NCBI GenBank assembly: GCA_964442655.1
Contig: CAYTZM010000008.1
Location: 11,445-75,444 of the forward strand
Reading direction: 5' to 3'
Source of the DNA: GCA-002727615 sp964442655
GTDB lineage: Bacteria; Pseudomonadota; Alphaproteobacteria; TMED109
DNA: 64,000 bases
A program made the translations under genes and the position numbers. How positions within the stretch are numbered: the stretch's first letter is position 1; the number at the start of each line of letters is the position of its first letter. Under the pieces are notes generated by a model. That model made no database searches. It was not told the DNA's origin and saw only the letters and a program-made list of their open reading frames with translations. Shown here piece by piece: positions 1-8,685 of this stretch.

Positions 1-715
1 CTGATAATTTAAATCTAGCGCTATTATTTTTTGGATCATTTTTTACTAATTCAGAAAAGTCTTCTGGTTTGCCTGCATTTTTACTATTTTGTGTTAATTT
101 TTTAAAAGCAAGTAAACTTTCAATTGGAGCCTCTGTTAAAATAGATTCTTCTAATCCATCAATTAATTCGTCCAGCTCTTGCTCTCTATTAAGTTTTAAT
201 AGACATTTTCCATATCCCGCAATAATTTTTGAATTAGTAGCATCTTCCGACAAAAGAATAGAAAACTTTTGAAGAGCTTCTTCAAATTCTTCTTTTGCAA
301 ATTTTGATTCAGCTTCTTTTATCATTATATTTATTTGTTCTTCTTTATCTCCTCCAGAGGAGCTTATAATTTTTTTAATAAAATTCTTAACTTCATTTTC
401 TGGCATTGCGCCCGAAAACCCATCCACGGGCTGCCCATTAAAAAATGCAAAAACTGTTGGCAGTGATTGGATTTTAAGCTGTTGCATTAGATTCTCATTT
501 TTATCTGCATCGATTTTAACTAGGCGAATTTTTCCATTATATGCTTTTGTGGTAGATTCTAATATTGGCCCTAATTGTTTACACGGTGCGCACCATTCTG
601 CCCAAAAATCTACAATGATAGGAACCTCTTTTGACGCTTCTATTACATCAGTAGAGAATGACGCCATATCTGAATCTATTATTAAATTTTCTTTTATTAA
701 ATTATTATCGTCCAT
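1..715 (-). CDS. cnoX: Thioredoxin-TPR chaperone CnoX (partial, C-terminus beyond window)
   Basis: Reading the minus strand from the ATG at 713-715 gives 238 uninterrupted codons that run off the left edge. Residues about 15-115 form a thioredoxin fold with the motif WCAPC at about residues 40-44 and the cis-proline segment SLPTVF near residue 80. The rest is helical and TPR-like, as in the YbbN/CnoX co-chaperones, which hold oxidation-damaged proteins for GroEL or DnaK. Family members have about 280-310 residues, so roughly 50-70 are missing here. Both cysteines are present, unlike E. coli CnoX (SQHC), so oxidoreductase activity is plausible. It is divergent from tRNA-Gly. The family assignment is firm; the chaperone role is inferred. 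Confidence 0.88.
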   Translation of the reverse strand, partial: MDDNNLIKENLIIDSDMASFSTDVIEASKEVPIIVDFWAEWCAPCKQLGPILESTTKAYNGKIRLVKIDADKNENLMQQLKIQSLPTVFAFFNGQPVDGFSGAMPENEVKNFIKKIISSSGGDKEEQINIMIKEAESKFAKEEFEEALQKFSILLSEDATNSKIIAGYGKCLLKLNREQELDELIDGLEESILTEAPIESLLAFKKLTQNSKNAGKPEDFSELVKNDPKNNSARFKLS

Positions 716-837
716 TTATTTTTTCCAAAAGAATAGATTGTTAAAATTATTTTCTTAATCTTTTTTGATTATAATTAAATTTTGTATTTCTTTTAGTTAT
801 TTTTTTATTATTTTTAATTTTAGCAATTCTTAACTCA

Positions 838-866
838 TTGACCAATATGTTTAAATATCTTATAAC
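838..866 (+). promoter_or_regulatory. Sigma70-type promoter of tRNA-Gly
   Basis: TTGACC (838-843) and TATAAC (861-866) are separated by exactly 17 bases. Transcription would start near 873, about 18 bases before the mature tRNA. Both hexamers are close to the housekeeping consensus. Prediction by inspection only. Confidence 0.6.
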
Positions 867-890
867 GTGTTCTCTTGAAGTATAGAATAT

Positions 891-965
891 GCGGGCGTAG
901 CTCAGTGGTAGAGCACTTCGTTGCCAACGAAGATGTCGAGAGTTCAAATCTCTTCGCCCGCTCCA
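891..965 (+). tRNA. tRNA-Gly(GCC)
   Basis: A cloverleaf can be folded by hand. The 7-bp acceptor stem GCGGGCG (891-897) pairs with CGCCCGC (955-961), the D arm is GCTC/GAGC, and the anticodon stem CTTCG/CGAAG flanks the loop TTGCCAA with anticodon GCC. The T loop is TTCAAAT. The discriminator is T at 962 and the CCA end is encoded at 963-965. It reads glycine GGC and GGU codons. Confidence 0.97.
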
Positions 966-1041
966 TTAATTTTATCTATAAATTCTATCGTTTAATGTTG
1001 TTCTATATTATATTAAATAATAAATTATTAAAAAAGTTAGT

Positions 1042-2052
1042 ATGCATAAAAACTTAATATTATTGGCAGTATATTTATTACTATCTTCATGTTCCACAGT
1101 ACAAGAAGATAATTTAATTTTGAATAATTTTACTTATCAGAAAGAAGTAGTCTTACAAGGCAATGAAGTTATTTCTGCGGTTTCTTCGGCGTCTAGAAAG
1201 CTACACGATATTGCTTGGCAGATAATGAAAGCAAATAAAGACTTTTGTTTAAAGGCAAATATAAATGCATTTGGCTTAATGGCGTCAAGTTATGGCGATT
1301 TAGAAACTAGTTTGCAACCATCATTTTGGGCGGCTACACCAAATATTAATAACAATCATAATAAAAATTTTATAGAATTTCCTATGATAATATCAGTTGC
1401 TAGAAACAGTCCTGCAGAAAAAATAGGGTTATTAGAAGGAGATTTAATTTATGCGATTAATGGAAATAAAAATTTAAAAAATAATTTTAGAAGTTTATTA
1501 AAAAAGGCAGAAAACAATAATTTTTTAAATATAACTGTTTTACGAAATGAAAAGTATTATACTTATGAACTTAAAGCAGAAACTATATGTGGCTATCCTG
1601 TTCAAGTTATGATTTCGCCTATACCAAATGCTTATGCTGATGGGTCAAAAATATTTATTACTATAGCGACTTTAGATTTTATAGAAAATGATCAAGAATT
1701 AGCCTTTTTAATTGGGCATGAACTTGTGCATAATATTTATCATTATGAGGGCAATGGAATATCTGAATCAGAAGCCTTACCTTTGACTTTAACAGATTCT
1801 CCTTCACTAAGAAGTTTAGGTGATATTTTTGTTTTTCAAACAGGAACAAAAGAATCAGAAGCAGATTTGTTGGGTGTTGAATTTGTATTGAGGGCAGGAA
1901 TTAGACAAGATAAAGCAGCAAATTATTTTAGAAGATTGTCTATATATATGCCAATATTAATGAAAGATTCTTTGTATAGAATTCATCCTGGAAATATTAA
2001 ACGTGCAGTAGAAATAGATATAAAAGCAAAAAAGTTTAAAGAAGGAATGTAG
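1042..2052 (+). CDS. M48-family metalloprotease lipoprotein with internal PDZ domain
   Basis: This 336-residue protein has a lipoprotein signal ending in LSSC with Cys17, so it is probably membrane-anchored on the periplasmic side. Residues about 110-180 look like a PDZ domain (SPAEKIGLLEGDLIYAING). The zinc site is HELVH at 226-230, with the third ligand probably Glu273 in ESEADLLG, the usual M48 arrangement. The family degrades or processes envelope proteins; the substrate here is unknown. The gene ends one base before the next start, so it is probably cotranscribed with the following transporter. The PDZ-before-protease order differs from BepA/LoiP-type M48 proteins. Confidence 0.85.
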   Translation: MHKNLILLAVYLLLSSCSTVQEDNLILNNFTYQKEVVLQGNEVISAVSSASRKLHDIAWQIMKANKDFCLKANINAFGLMASSYGDLETSLQPSFWAATPNINNNHNKNFIEFPMIISVARNSPAEKIGLLEGDLIYAINGNKNLKNNFRSLLKKAENNNFLNITVLRNEKYYTYELKAETICGYPVQVMISPIPNAYADGSKIFITIATLDFIENDQELAFLIGHELVHNIYHYEGNGISESEALPLTLTDSPSLRSLGDIFVFQTGTKESEADLLGVEFVLRAGIRQDKAANYFRRLSIYMPILMKDSLYRIHPGNIKRAVEIDIKAKKFKEGM

Positions 2053-2053
2053 T

Positions 2054-3301
2054 TTGTTTAAAAAGATAAAGCCTTTTAGTGCTTATTGCATGTATGATTG
2101 GGCAAACTCACCATTTTCCACTGTAGTTATTACCTTTATCTTTGCTTCTTATTTTGAAAAAGCTATAGTGGGTGATGCAGAAAAGGCTTCTGTTTTGTGG
2201 GGTTGGTCAATCTCAATTTCTGCAATATTAATAGCCTTAATATCCCCATTTTTAGGAAAATTAATTGATAAAAATAGTAGTCATAAGTTTTGGTTAATTT
2301 TATTGACGGTTTTTTCTTCTATAGGCGCGGTTTCTTTATGGTTTGCTTATCCCAGCTATAAAAGTGTTTTATTAGTATGTGTTGTAGTAGCTTTTTCAAA
2401 TTTATGTTATGAATTAGGTTGTGTAGTTTATAATTCTTTAATTCCTAGTTTTTCTATTAAAGATAAAATTGGAGACCTTTCCGGAAAGGCGTGGGCTACA
2501 GGTTATCTTGGTGGCATAGTTTGTCTTCTAATAATTTTGTTTGGCTTTGTTCAGGCCGAGACTCCTTTATTTGGTATAGGGAAAGAAAATGCGGCCAATA
2601 TTAGAATATCTGGTCCTATAGTTGCAATTTGGTTTATAATATTTTCACTTCCTTTATTTTATAAAATTCCTAAGCTTAAAAATTCATTAGTTAAGAATAA
2701 TAATTTATTTTTAGAAGTAATAAATAACTTGAAAAACATATTAGCATATAATTCTATGGGTAAATTTTTATTTGCTAGAATGATATATACAGATGGGTTA
2801 AATACCTTATTTGCATTTGGAGGTTTGTATGCTTCAGGTACATTTAATATGAATTTTTCTGAAATTATTATTTTTGGAATTTTGATTAATATAACAGCTG
2901 GTTTAGGAGCTTTATTTTTTTCTTATTTTGATGATAAGTTTGGGCCTAAGAGAATTATAATAATTTCCTTATTATTTTTAATAATTATTGGCACTTACAC
3001 ATTATTTATTAGCGACAAAAATATATTTTTGTTTTTTGGTTCTTTATTAGGTTTTTTTATTGGATCGGTTCAAGCATCCAGCAGATCCTTTATGGCTAGA
3101 TTTGTTAAAAAGGGAAACAATACTGAAACATTTGGCTTTTTTGCTATTTCAGGTAAATGTACTTCATTTTTAGGTCCTGCAATTTTAGCATTGGTTGTTA
3201 CTATTTATGATAGCCAACGCATAGGAATGAGCACTATTATATTATTCCTTTTAGTAGGTTTTGTATTAATGTTAAAAGTGCCTGAACCTAAAAGTCTTTA
3301 A
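2054..3301 (+). CDS. UMF1/Atg22-type major facilitator transporter
   Basis: The protein has 415 residues and about 12 hydrophobic segments. Its N-terminus (YCMYDWANSPFSTVV) is characteristic of the UMF1 family of MFS permeases, which includes fungal Atg22, a vacuolar amino-acid exporter. The start is a TTG at 2054 with the Shine-Dalgarno-like GAAGGA at 2041-2046; no better start lies nearby. It follows the M48 gene with a one-base gap. The last four bases (TTAA, 3298-3301) also hold the stop codon of convergent purH. The substrate cannot be told from sequence; efflux of small metabolites is the family's usual role. Confidence 0.85.
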   Translation: MFKKIKPFSAYCMYDWANSPFSTVVITFIFASYFEKAIVGDAEKASVLWGWSISISAILIALISPFLGKLIDKNSSHKFWLILLTVFSSIGAVSLWFAYPSYKSVLLVCVVVAFSNLCYELGCVVYNSLIPSFSIKDKIGDLSGKAWATGYLGGIVCLLIILFGFVQAETPLFGIGKENAANIRISGPIVAIWFIIFSLPLFYKIPKLKNSLVKNNNLFLEVINNLKNILAYNSMGKFLFARMIYTDGLNTLFAFGGLYASGTFNMNFSEIIIFGILINITAGLGALFFSYFDDKFGPKRIIIISLLFLIIIGTYTLFISDKNIFLFFGSLLGFFIGSVQASSRSFMARFVKKGNNTETFGFFAISGKCTSFLGPAILALVVTIYDSQRIGMSTIILFLLVGFVLMLKVPEPKSL

Positions 3302-4878
3302 TGTCTAAAATGTCTTATACCTGTAAATATCATTGAAAGTTTTAATTTATTTGCAACTTTAATTATTTCCTTATCTTTTATAGATCCGCCAGGTTGTATA
3401 ACGGAAGTTATGCCTGCTTTTGCTGCTGTAAATAGACTATCAGGAAAAGGGAAAAATGCATCTGATGCTAATACAGATCCTTTTGTCATATTATTTTTTA
3501 ATTTAGCAAGTTTGGAAGCATTCTTTGATTTAATAGTGGCTATTTTAGTGGAATCAATTCTGCTCATTTGTCCTGCACCTATTCCAACAGTCGATTTATT
3601 TTTTGCATAAATTATGGCATTAGATTTCACATGTTTAGCAACTTTAAAAGCAAAAATAAGATTTTCTATTTCTTTTTTTGAGGGTTGCTTTTTGGTAACA
3701 ATATTAAGGCTTTTTATGTTTAAATTTATGTTGTCACTATCTTGAAGTAAAAAGCCATCAGAAAGTTGTTTTATTATATTTTTATTTTGGGCATAAGACA
3801 TTTTTATTTTTAACAACCTTAAATTTTTCTTTTTTGAAAATATATTTATTGCTTTTTTAGAAAATTTAGGAGCAATTATAACTTCTAAGAAAATTTTGTT
3901 CATTTCTTTAGCAAGATCTTCCTTAATTTCTTTATTACAAGTAACAATTCCTCCAAAAGCGCTTTGAGGATCAGTTCTTAATGCATTTTTCCATACAATT
4001 GTTAATTTATTTCCTGAGGACACACCGCATGGATTTGCATGTTTAATAATAGCAATTGATGGTTCTGAAAATTCTTTTATTAGTTTATAAGCAGCATCTG
4101 AATCATTTATGTTGTTATAAGAAAGAGGTTTTCCTTGAAGCTGTTTTGCTTTTACAATCCCGTTTAGTTGTAAATTAGTATTTTCGTATACTGCAGAATC
4201 TTGGTGGGGATTTTCTCCATAGCGAAGCTTTTTAGATAATTTTGCTGGAATAGTAATTGTTTCTGGCCATTTAATATTTAGCTTTTTGTTAAACCATGAT
4301 GAAATTATAGAGTCATAATAAGCAGTTTTCATAAAAGCTTTTGCGGCATATAATTTTCTGTCATTGAAGCTAGTTGAGCCTTTGTTATAAATAAGTATTT
4401 CTTTAAAACTTTTATAATCTTCTACATTTGTTATTACACAAACATTTTCGTGGTTTTTTGCAGCAGATCTAATCATAGAGGGGCCTCCTATATCAATATT
4501 TTCAATGCAATTTTGATAATTAAGGTTTTTACTTATTGCTTTTGAAAAGGGATATAGGTTAACTATTACAAGTTGTATAGGGTATATATTGTTTGCTTGC
4601 ATTTCTTTTTTGTGGGCAGGGTTAGTTTGTCGTCCTAGGAGTCCACCGTGTATTTTAGGGTGTAGTGTTTTTATCCTTCCATTTAACATTTCTGGGAAAT
4701 CAGTATAGTTAGAAACTTCTATAACTTTTAAACCATATTTTCTTAATATTTTAGCTGTTCCACCAGTTGAAATAATCTCAATATCATAGGTTTGAAATAT
4801 TTTGACAAGAATATCAATATTGGTTTTGTCTGATAGAGAAACTAATGCACGTTTTATTTTAATTAAATTTGAGGACAT
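3298..4878 (-). CDS. purH: Bifunctional AICAR transformylase/IMP cyclohydrolase
   Basis: PurH catalyses the last two steps of IMP synthesis: formylation of AICAR with 10-formyl-THF and ring closure. At 526 residues it is full length. The N-terminal methylglyoxal-synthase-like cyclohydrolase domain carries NGRIKTLHPKIHGG at about 66-79. The transformylase domain has RYGENPHQ near 216-223 and the catalytic KHANPCG near 278-284. It is the last gene of the minus-strand run cysQ-wbpL-capD-purH, with a 9-base gap after capD. In many alphaproteobacteria purH sits beside the heparinase/rpe/rsmB genes; here the glycan genes and a ketoacyl synthase separate them. Confidence 0.98.
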   Translation of the reverse strand: MSSNLIKIKRALVSLSDKTNIDILVKIFQTYDIEIISTGGTAKILRKYGLKVIEVSNYTDFPEMLNGRIKTLHPKIHGGLLGRQTNPAHKKEMQANNIYPIQLVIVNLYPFSKAISKNLNYQNCIENIDIGGPSMIRSAAKNHENVCVITNVEDYKSFKEILIYNKGSTSFNDRKLYAAKAFMKTAYYDSIISSWFNKKLNIKWPETITIPAKLSKKLRYGENPHQDSAVYENTNLQLNGIVKAKQLQGKPLSYNNINDSDAAYKLIKEFSEPSIAIIKHANPCGVSSGNKLTIVWKNALRTDPQSAFGGIVTCNKEIKEDLAKEMNKIFLEVIIAPKFSKKAINIFSKKKNLRLLKIKMSYAQNKNIIKQLSDGFLLQDSDNINLNIKSLNIVTKKQPSKKEIENLIFAFKVAKHVKSNAIIYAKNKSTVGIGAGQMSRIDSTKIATIKSKNASKLAKLKNNMTKGSVLASDAFFPFPDSLFTAAKAGITSVIQPGGSIKDKEIIKVANKLKLSMIFTGIRHFRH

Positions 4879-4887
4879 GTTTATTTT

Positions 4888-6750
4888 TTAATACATTTTA
4901 TTATTAGGATCAATTATAAATTCGGGAACTAATTTTAATAATTCTTTTATTGCCTCTTTTTGGTTATTATTATTAATCTGTTTTTCAATGTTATTAATAA
5001 TATTAGAAATATTTATAAATGGTATCTTTCTAGATTTTGCGATCAATATATCAGGATGGTCTGTAGAAATTTTTTCTTCATCATCGTGAAATAATGCTTC
5101 ATGAAGCTTTTCCCCTGTACGAAGCCCTGTATATTTTATTTGAATATCTTTTTTTGGCGTTAAGCCTGATAGACGGATTAACTGCTTTGCAAGGTTGTCA
5201 ATCTTCATGGGTTTTCCCATTTCTAATACTGTTATGCCTCCCTTTTCTTCATTAGATTTTAGAGTAAGGGAAATTAAAACTAGTTCCACAGCTTCTTTTA
5301 CACTCATAAAGAACCTTGTAGCATCTTTATGAGTTACAGTTATTGGTCCTTTTCTTATAATTTGATTTTGAAATAAAGGAATTACTGAACCTGTAGACCC
5401 TAAAACATTTCCAAATCTTACAGTTACAAATTTTGTCTTAGAGTTTTCTCTGTCTAATCCTTGTATAAATATTTCTGCAGCTCTTTTAGATGCCCCCATA
5501 AAATTAGTTGGGTTTACAGCTTTGTCTGTGGAGATTAATGCCATAATGTTTGAATTATGTTCAATTGCTTTTTGTGATACTATTTTTGTTCCTATAATAT
5601 TAGTTCTTATTGCATCGAACGGATGTTTTTCGCAGATTGGGACATGTTTAAGTGCAGCGGCATGAAGTATAATATTGGGCTTGTATGTTCTAAATATCTT
5701 TTCAACTGCATTAAGGTCTCTTACATCTAAAAGCATAGGGATTACTTTTTCTGGATCTAATTTAGCTGAAATGTGATCATTAATATTCCATAATGCAAAT
5801 TCTGAATAGTCTGCAAGGATTATTTTTTTAGGGGACATATCAGAAATTTGCTTAGACAATTCGCTTCCAATTGTTCCGCCAGCACCAGTAATTAAAATTA
5901 TTTTATTATTTATAAGTTTTTGTAAATGTTTTTTATCAAATCTTGTCTCTGCTCTTCCTAATAGGTCTTCTATATCTATTGGCCTTATTTCACTTTGATT
6001 GTTTGGCAATGTTTTGTTTAATTCTGAAATTTTAGGTAATCGTGAGAGAGATATTCCATTCTTATCACAAAATTTGAATAATAAGTTTATATTTTCGCGT
6101 GATATTTTTGGATCAGTAATTATAATTTTAGTTATTTTTTTAGATTTAAGTAAATCAAGGTTCTTAGTTTTTTCTATATTATTTATAGAGCTAATTATAT
6201 TTACATCTCTAATTTTTCTTCCTAATTTTCCTTTGTCATTATCATATATTCCAACGACATGATATGGGCCATCAGATTTATGAGATGATCTTATAAAGGA
6301 TTCAGCTTCATCTCCTGCTCCTATTAAAATTACTTTAATTCGTTCATTTGTGTTGTAAATAGGCGCAAGTGTTTTATCTCTAATTAGTCTATACCCTATT
6401 CGAATTCCTCCACTAAAAATTGTAGATAATATAAAAAATATTATGATGGTAGAACGAGGAATCCCTTCAAGTCTAATCATAAAAAATAAGATAAAAGCTG
6501 TAAGTAATATAGATAATAAGGATGCTTTTGTAATTATTAGCAAGTCTTCAGTGGAAGAGTAACGCCAAATTCCTTTATACACCCCTAAGAGGGAAAATGA
6601 AAAGATAGTTGTTATTAATATAACAAGAATTATTGCAATTTGGTCATTTGGAAAAGCTTCTAATCTAAGCCAAAAAGCTGCGAAAAAAGCTAAAATAGAT
6701 AAGAATGCATCTATGCTACTTATTAAGGTTAAGCGAATAATTGGGTGCAT
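4888..6750 (-). CDS. CapD/FlaA1-type UDP-sugar 4,6-dehydratase, membrane-anchored
   Basis: This is a 620-residue polysaccharide-biosynthesis protein. It has four N-terminal membrane segments (to about residue 125), then a Rossmann CoA-binding-like domain (VILIGAGDEAE near 141) and a C-terminal SDR domain (ITGAGGTIGSE near 285). The active site reads STDKAVNPTNFMGASK near 402-418, with Met in place of the usual SDR tyrosine, as in PglF/WbpM-type UDP-GlcNAc C6 dehydratases. It would make the first intermediate of a 6-deoxy-diamino or QuiNAc-type sugar for surface glycans. It shares one base (TAATG) with the upstream initiating transferase, so the two are translationally coupled. Confidence 0.9.
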   Translation of the reverse strand: MHPIIRLTLISSIDAFLSILAFFAAFWLRLEAFPNDQIAIILVILITTIFSFSLLGVYKGIWRYSSTEDLLIITKASLLSILLTAFILFFMIRLEGIPRSTIIIFFILSTIFSGGIRIGYRLIRDKTLAPIYNTNERIKVILIGAGDEAESFIRSSHKSDGPYHVVGIYDNDKGKLGRKIRDVNIISSINNIEKTKNLDLLKSKKITKIIITDPKISRENINLLFKFCDKNGISLSRLPKISELNKTLPNNQSEIRPIDIEDLLGRAETRFDKKHLQKLINNKIILITGAGGTIGSELSKQISDMSPKKIILADYSEFALWNINDHISAKLDPEKVIPMLLDVRDLNAVEKIFRTYKPNIILHAAALKHVPICEKHPFDAIRTNIIGTKIVSQKAIEHNSNIMALISTDKAVNPTNFMGASKRAAEIFIQGLDRENSKTKFVTVRFGNVLGSTGSVIPLFQNQIIRKGPITVTHKDATRFFMSVKEAVELVLISLTLKSNEEKGGITVLEMGKPMKIDNLAKQLIRLSGLTPKKDIQIKYTGLRTGEKLHEALFHDDEEKISTDHPDILIAKSRKIPFINISNIINNIEKQINNNNQKEAIKELLKLVPEFIIDPNNKMY

Positions 6751-7775
6751 TAATTAATATCCAGATCATTAGTTAATTTATTTTTTAGATAATATAGAAG
6801 ATAACAAGTAGAAGCACCAGAAATGATAATGGAAGTTATTATGTATAGTATTGTTGGTTGAATTGTTGCTACTGCTGATATTAAAATTAGTAGTATTCCG
6901 TGTAAAAATATTATTTTACAAACAGTAGAATGTTTAGCACCATTTTGAACTGCTATTTGATAGAAATGTTCTTTATGAGCTTTCCATGGTTTCTTATTCA
7001 TTTTTATTCTTTTTAATAAAGTAAATGTGGAATCTGTTAAATAATAATTGTTTAGTATTAAGGCCACAAACCAAAGGTTGTTTTTGCATAGCAAAAATAG
7101 CAAAAGAGCATTTAATAAACCAAGAGGGATAGAACCAGCATCTCCTAAAAATACTTTAGCAGGATACCAATTAAAAAACAAAAAAGCGACGCTTGCTCCT
7201 GTTATAAAGGCACTTAAGAAAAGTTCCAGATCGTATGTATTTTGAGATAAATATAGAGAGAGTGTAGCACCTAAACCTATAATTATACATTGTATACTTG
7301 AAATACCATCTATTCCATCCATGAAGTTAAATAAATTTATAAACCATAGGAAAGCAAAAAATATTATAATTTTTTCCAGCCATATAGGGATGAAAGTATT
7401 TAAGAGTAAGACGTCTTTAATAGGAGGCCATAAGGTTAAGATAAATATTAAAATTATAGATTGTAACGATAATCTAAATAATACGGATAATTGTTTATAA
7501 TCATTATAAAAAGAAATTAATGTTATAATTACCATGCTTATTAAAAATATATTATTTTCTTTAGGGAAAAAGAAATAAAATAAAATTAATAGAGAAATAA
7601 TTATTGCAACCCCTGCCCCTTTTGGTGTTGGGATGGAATGGCTAGATCTGATATTAGGAGTATCTATTGCTTTTATTTTTTTTAAGATTGGGATACAAAT
7701 TTTTATCATAAATACGTTTATAATAAAACTTAGTATGAAGCTGCTAATCCAAATATAAGTAGAAATTTTAATCAA
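6750..7775 (-). CDS. WbpL/WecA-like undecaprenyl-phosphate sugar-1-phosphate transferase
   Basis: A 341-residue, roughly 11-segment membrane protein of glycosyltransferase family 4 (MraY/WecA superfamily). It would load a HexNAc-1-phosphate onto undecaprenyl phosphate to start a surface glycan. Key motifs are NLFNFMDGIDGI near 148-159, FLGDAGSIPLG near 209-219 and the cytoplasmic KAHKEHFYQ near 260, which resembles the AHxxHxYQ form of WbpL rather than HIHH of WecA. The first acidic motif reads FYNDYKQLS near 90, with Asn where DD is usual. It overlaps cysQ by 8 bases and touches capD. Sugar specificity is not visible; the neighbouring dehydratase suggests its product. Confidence 0.87.
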   Translation of the reverse strand: MIKISTYIWISSFILSFIINVFMIKICIPILKKIKAIDTPNIRSSHSIPTPKGAGVAIIISLLILFYFFFPKENNIFLISMVIITLISFYNDYKQLSVLFRLSLQSIILIFILTLWPPIKDVLLLNTFIPIWLEKIIIFFAFLWFINLFNFMDGIDGISSIQCIIIGLGATLSLYLSQNTYDLELFLSAFITGASVAFLFFNWYPAKVFLGDAGSIPLGLLNALLLFLLCKNNLWFVALILNNYYLTDSTFTLLKRIKMNKKPWKAHKEHFYQIAVQNGAKHSTVCKIIFLHGILLILISAVATIQPTILYIITSIIISGASTCYLLYYLKNKLTNDLDIN

Positions 7776-8571
7776 TATTTTTTTCCTTTAAATAGTCACT
7801 CCAATTCTCTTTTCCAAATGCGATGAAATTTGGATTTTTTTTATCTTTCCTTCCATATATCATTTGGTTTGAATTCATTTGCATTACAGTTCCCCCTGCT
7901 CCTTCTACTATAGCTTGACCTGCTGCGCTGTCCCATTCAAAAGTTGGGCTTGTTCTTGGAAAAATATCTGCTTTTCCTTCTGCCAAGAGAGAAAATTTTA
8001 AGGCGCTTCCTATTTCTTTTGTTTCAAAATAATTTATATTTGATAACCATGTTTTTAGCTTGGGGCCTATATGATGTCTGCTAATCGCAATTGTAGGTCC
8101 TTTAAAAGGAATTTCTCTACAATTTATTTTTTTTATTACATTATGTTTTTTTTTATATGCTCCTATTTTTTTTCCTCCTATCCAACAATTTAAACTAGGA
8201 GGATGTCCTATACACCCTAAAATTGGAGATTTATTTTTTACCAATGAAATACATGTTGAAAAATCTTGTCCTCCTTCTATGAATGATTTTGTTCCATCTA
8301 AAGGGTCTATTATCCAATGTAAGTTATTTCCGTAACAACCTATAGGAATCTTTCTTTCTTCGCTAAGAATAGGAATATTAGAAAAATGTTTTTTTAGACT
8401 TTTATGAATAATATTATCTGCAGCCTTATCGGCAATTGTAACCGGGGTTCCATCTTTTTTAATTTCTATATTAGAATCTTTATTATTCATTATTAATTTA
8501 CAGGCATTAATAGTTATAGGAAGTAAAATATTTTTTATTTCTATAAGGGATTTTTTAGATATATTATTCAT
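7768..8571 (-). CDS. cysQ: 3'(2'),5'-bisphosphate nucleotidase
   Basis: At 267 residues this is a full-length inositol-monophosphatase-fold enzyme. Metal-binding motifs are PVTIADKAAD near 37-46, LSEE near 66, WIIDPLDGTKSF near 86-97 and EWDSAAGQA near 210. The SEE and DGTKSF forms, and the C-terminal PNFIAFG, match CysQ better than SuhB or HisN. The family hydrolyses 3'-phosphoadenosine 5'-phosphate, a by-product of PAPS-dependent sulfate reduction or sulfotransfer. It is first in the run cysQ-wbpL-capD-purH, and its placement with glycan genes could reflect sulfated glycan synthesis, though no sulfotransferase is seen here. Confidence 0.85.
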   Translation of the reverse strand: MNNISKKSLIEIKNILLPITINACKLIMNNKDSNIEIKKDGTPVTIADKAADNIIHKSLKKHFSNIPILSEERKIPIGCYGNNLHWIIDPLDGTKSFIEGGQDFSTCISLVKNKSPILGCIGHPPSLNCWIGGKKIGAYKKKHNVIKKINCREIPFKGPTIAISRHHIGPKLKTWLSNINYFETKEIGSALKFSLLAEGKADIFPRTSPTFEWDSAAGQAIVEGAGGTVMQMNSNQMIYGRKDKKNPNFIAFGKENWSDYLKEKNID

Positions 8572-8621
8572 TTAATTTCTTTATGATGCCTTAATTTATT
8601 TTTGTAGCTAAAATTGATAAA

Positions 8622-8651
8622 TTGCGTACATTGGTTATATTTTATTATAAT
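8622..8651 (+). promoter_or_regulatory. Probable promoter of the ketoacyl synthase III gene
   Basis: TTGCGT (8622-8627) and a perfect TATAAT (8646-8651) are 18 bases apart in the 114-base divergent gap between cysQ and the KAS III gene. The predicted RNA start near 8658 leaves a leader of about 28 bases with AGGA at 8672-8675. Confidence 0.5.
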
Positions 8652-8685
8652 ACCTGAATTTAACAATAATTAGGATGATTTAGTT

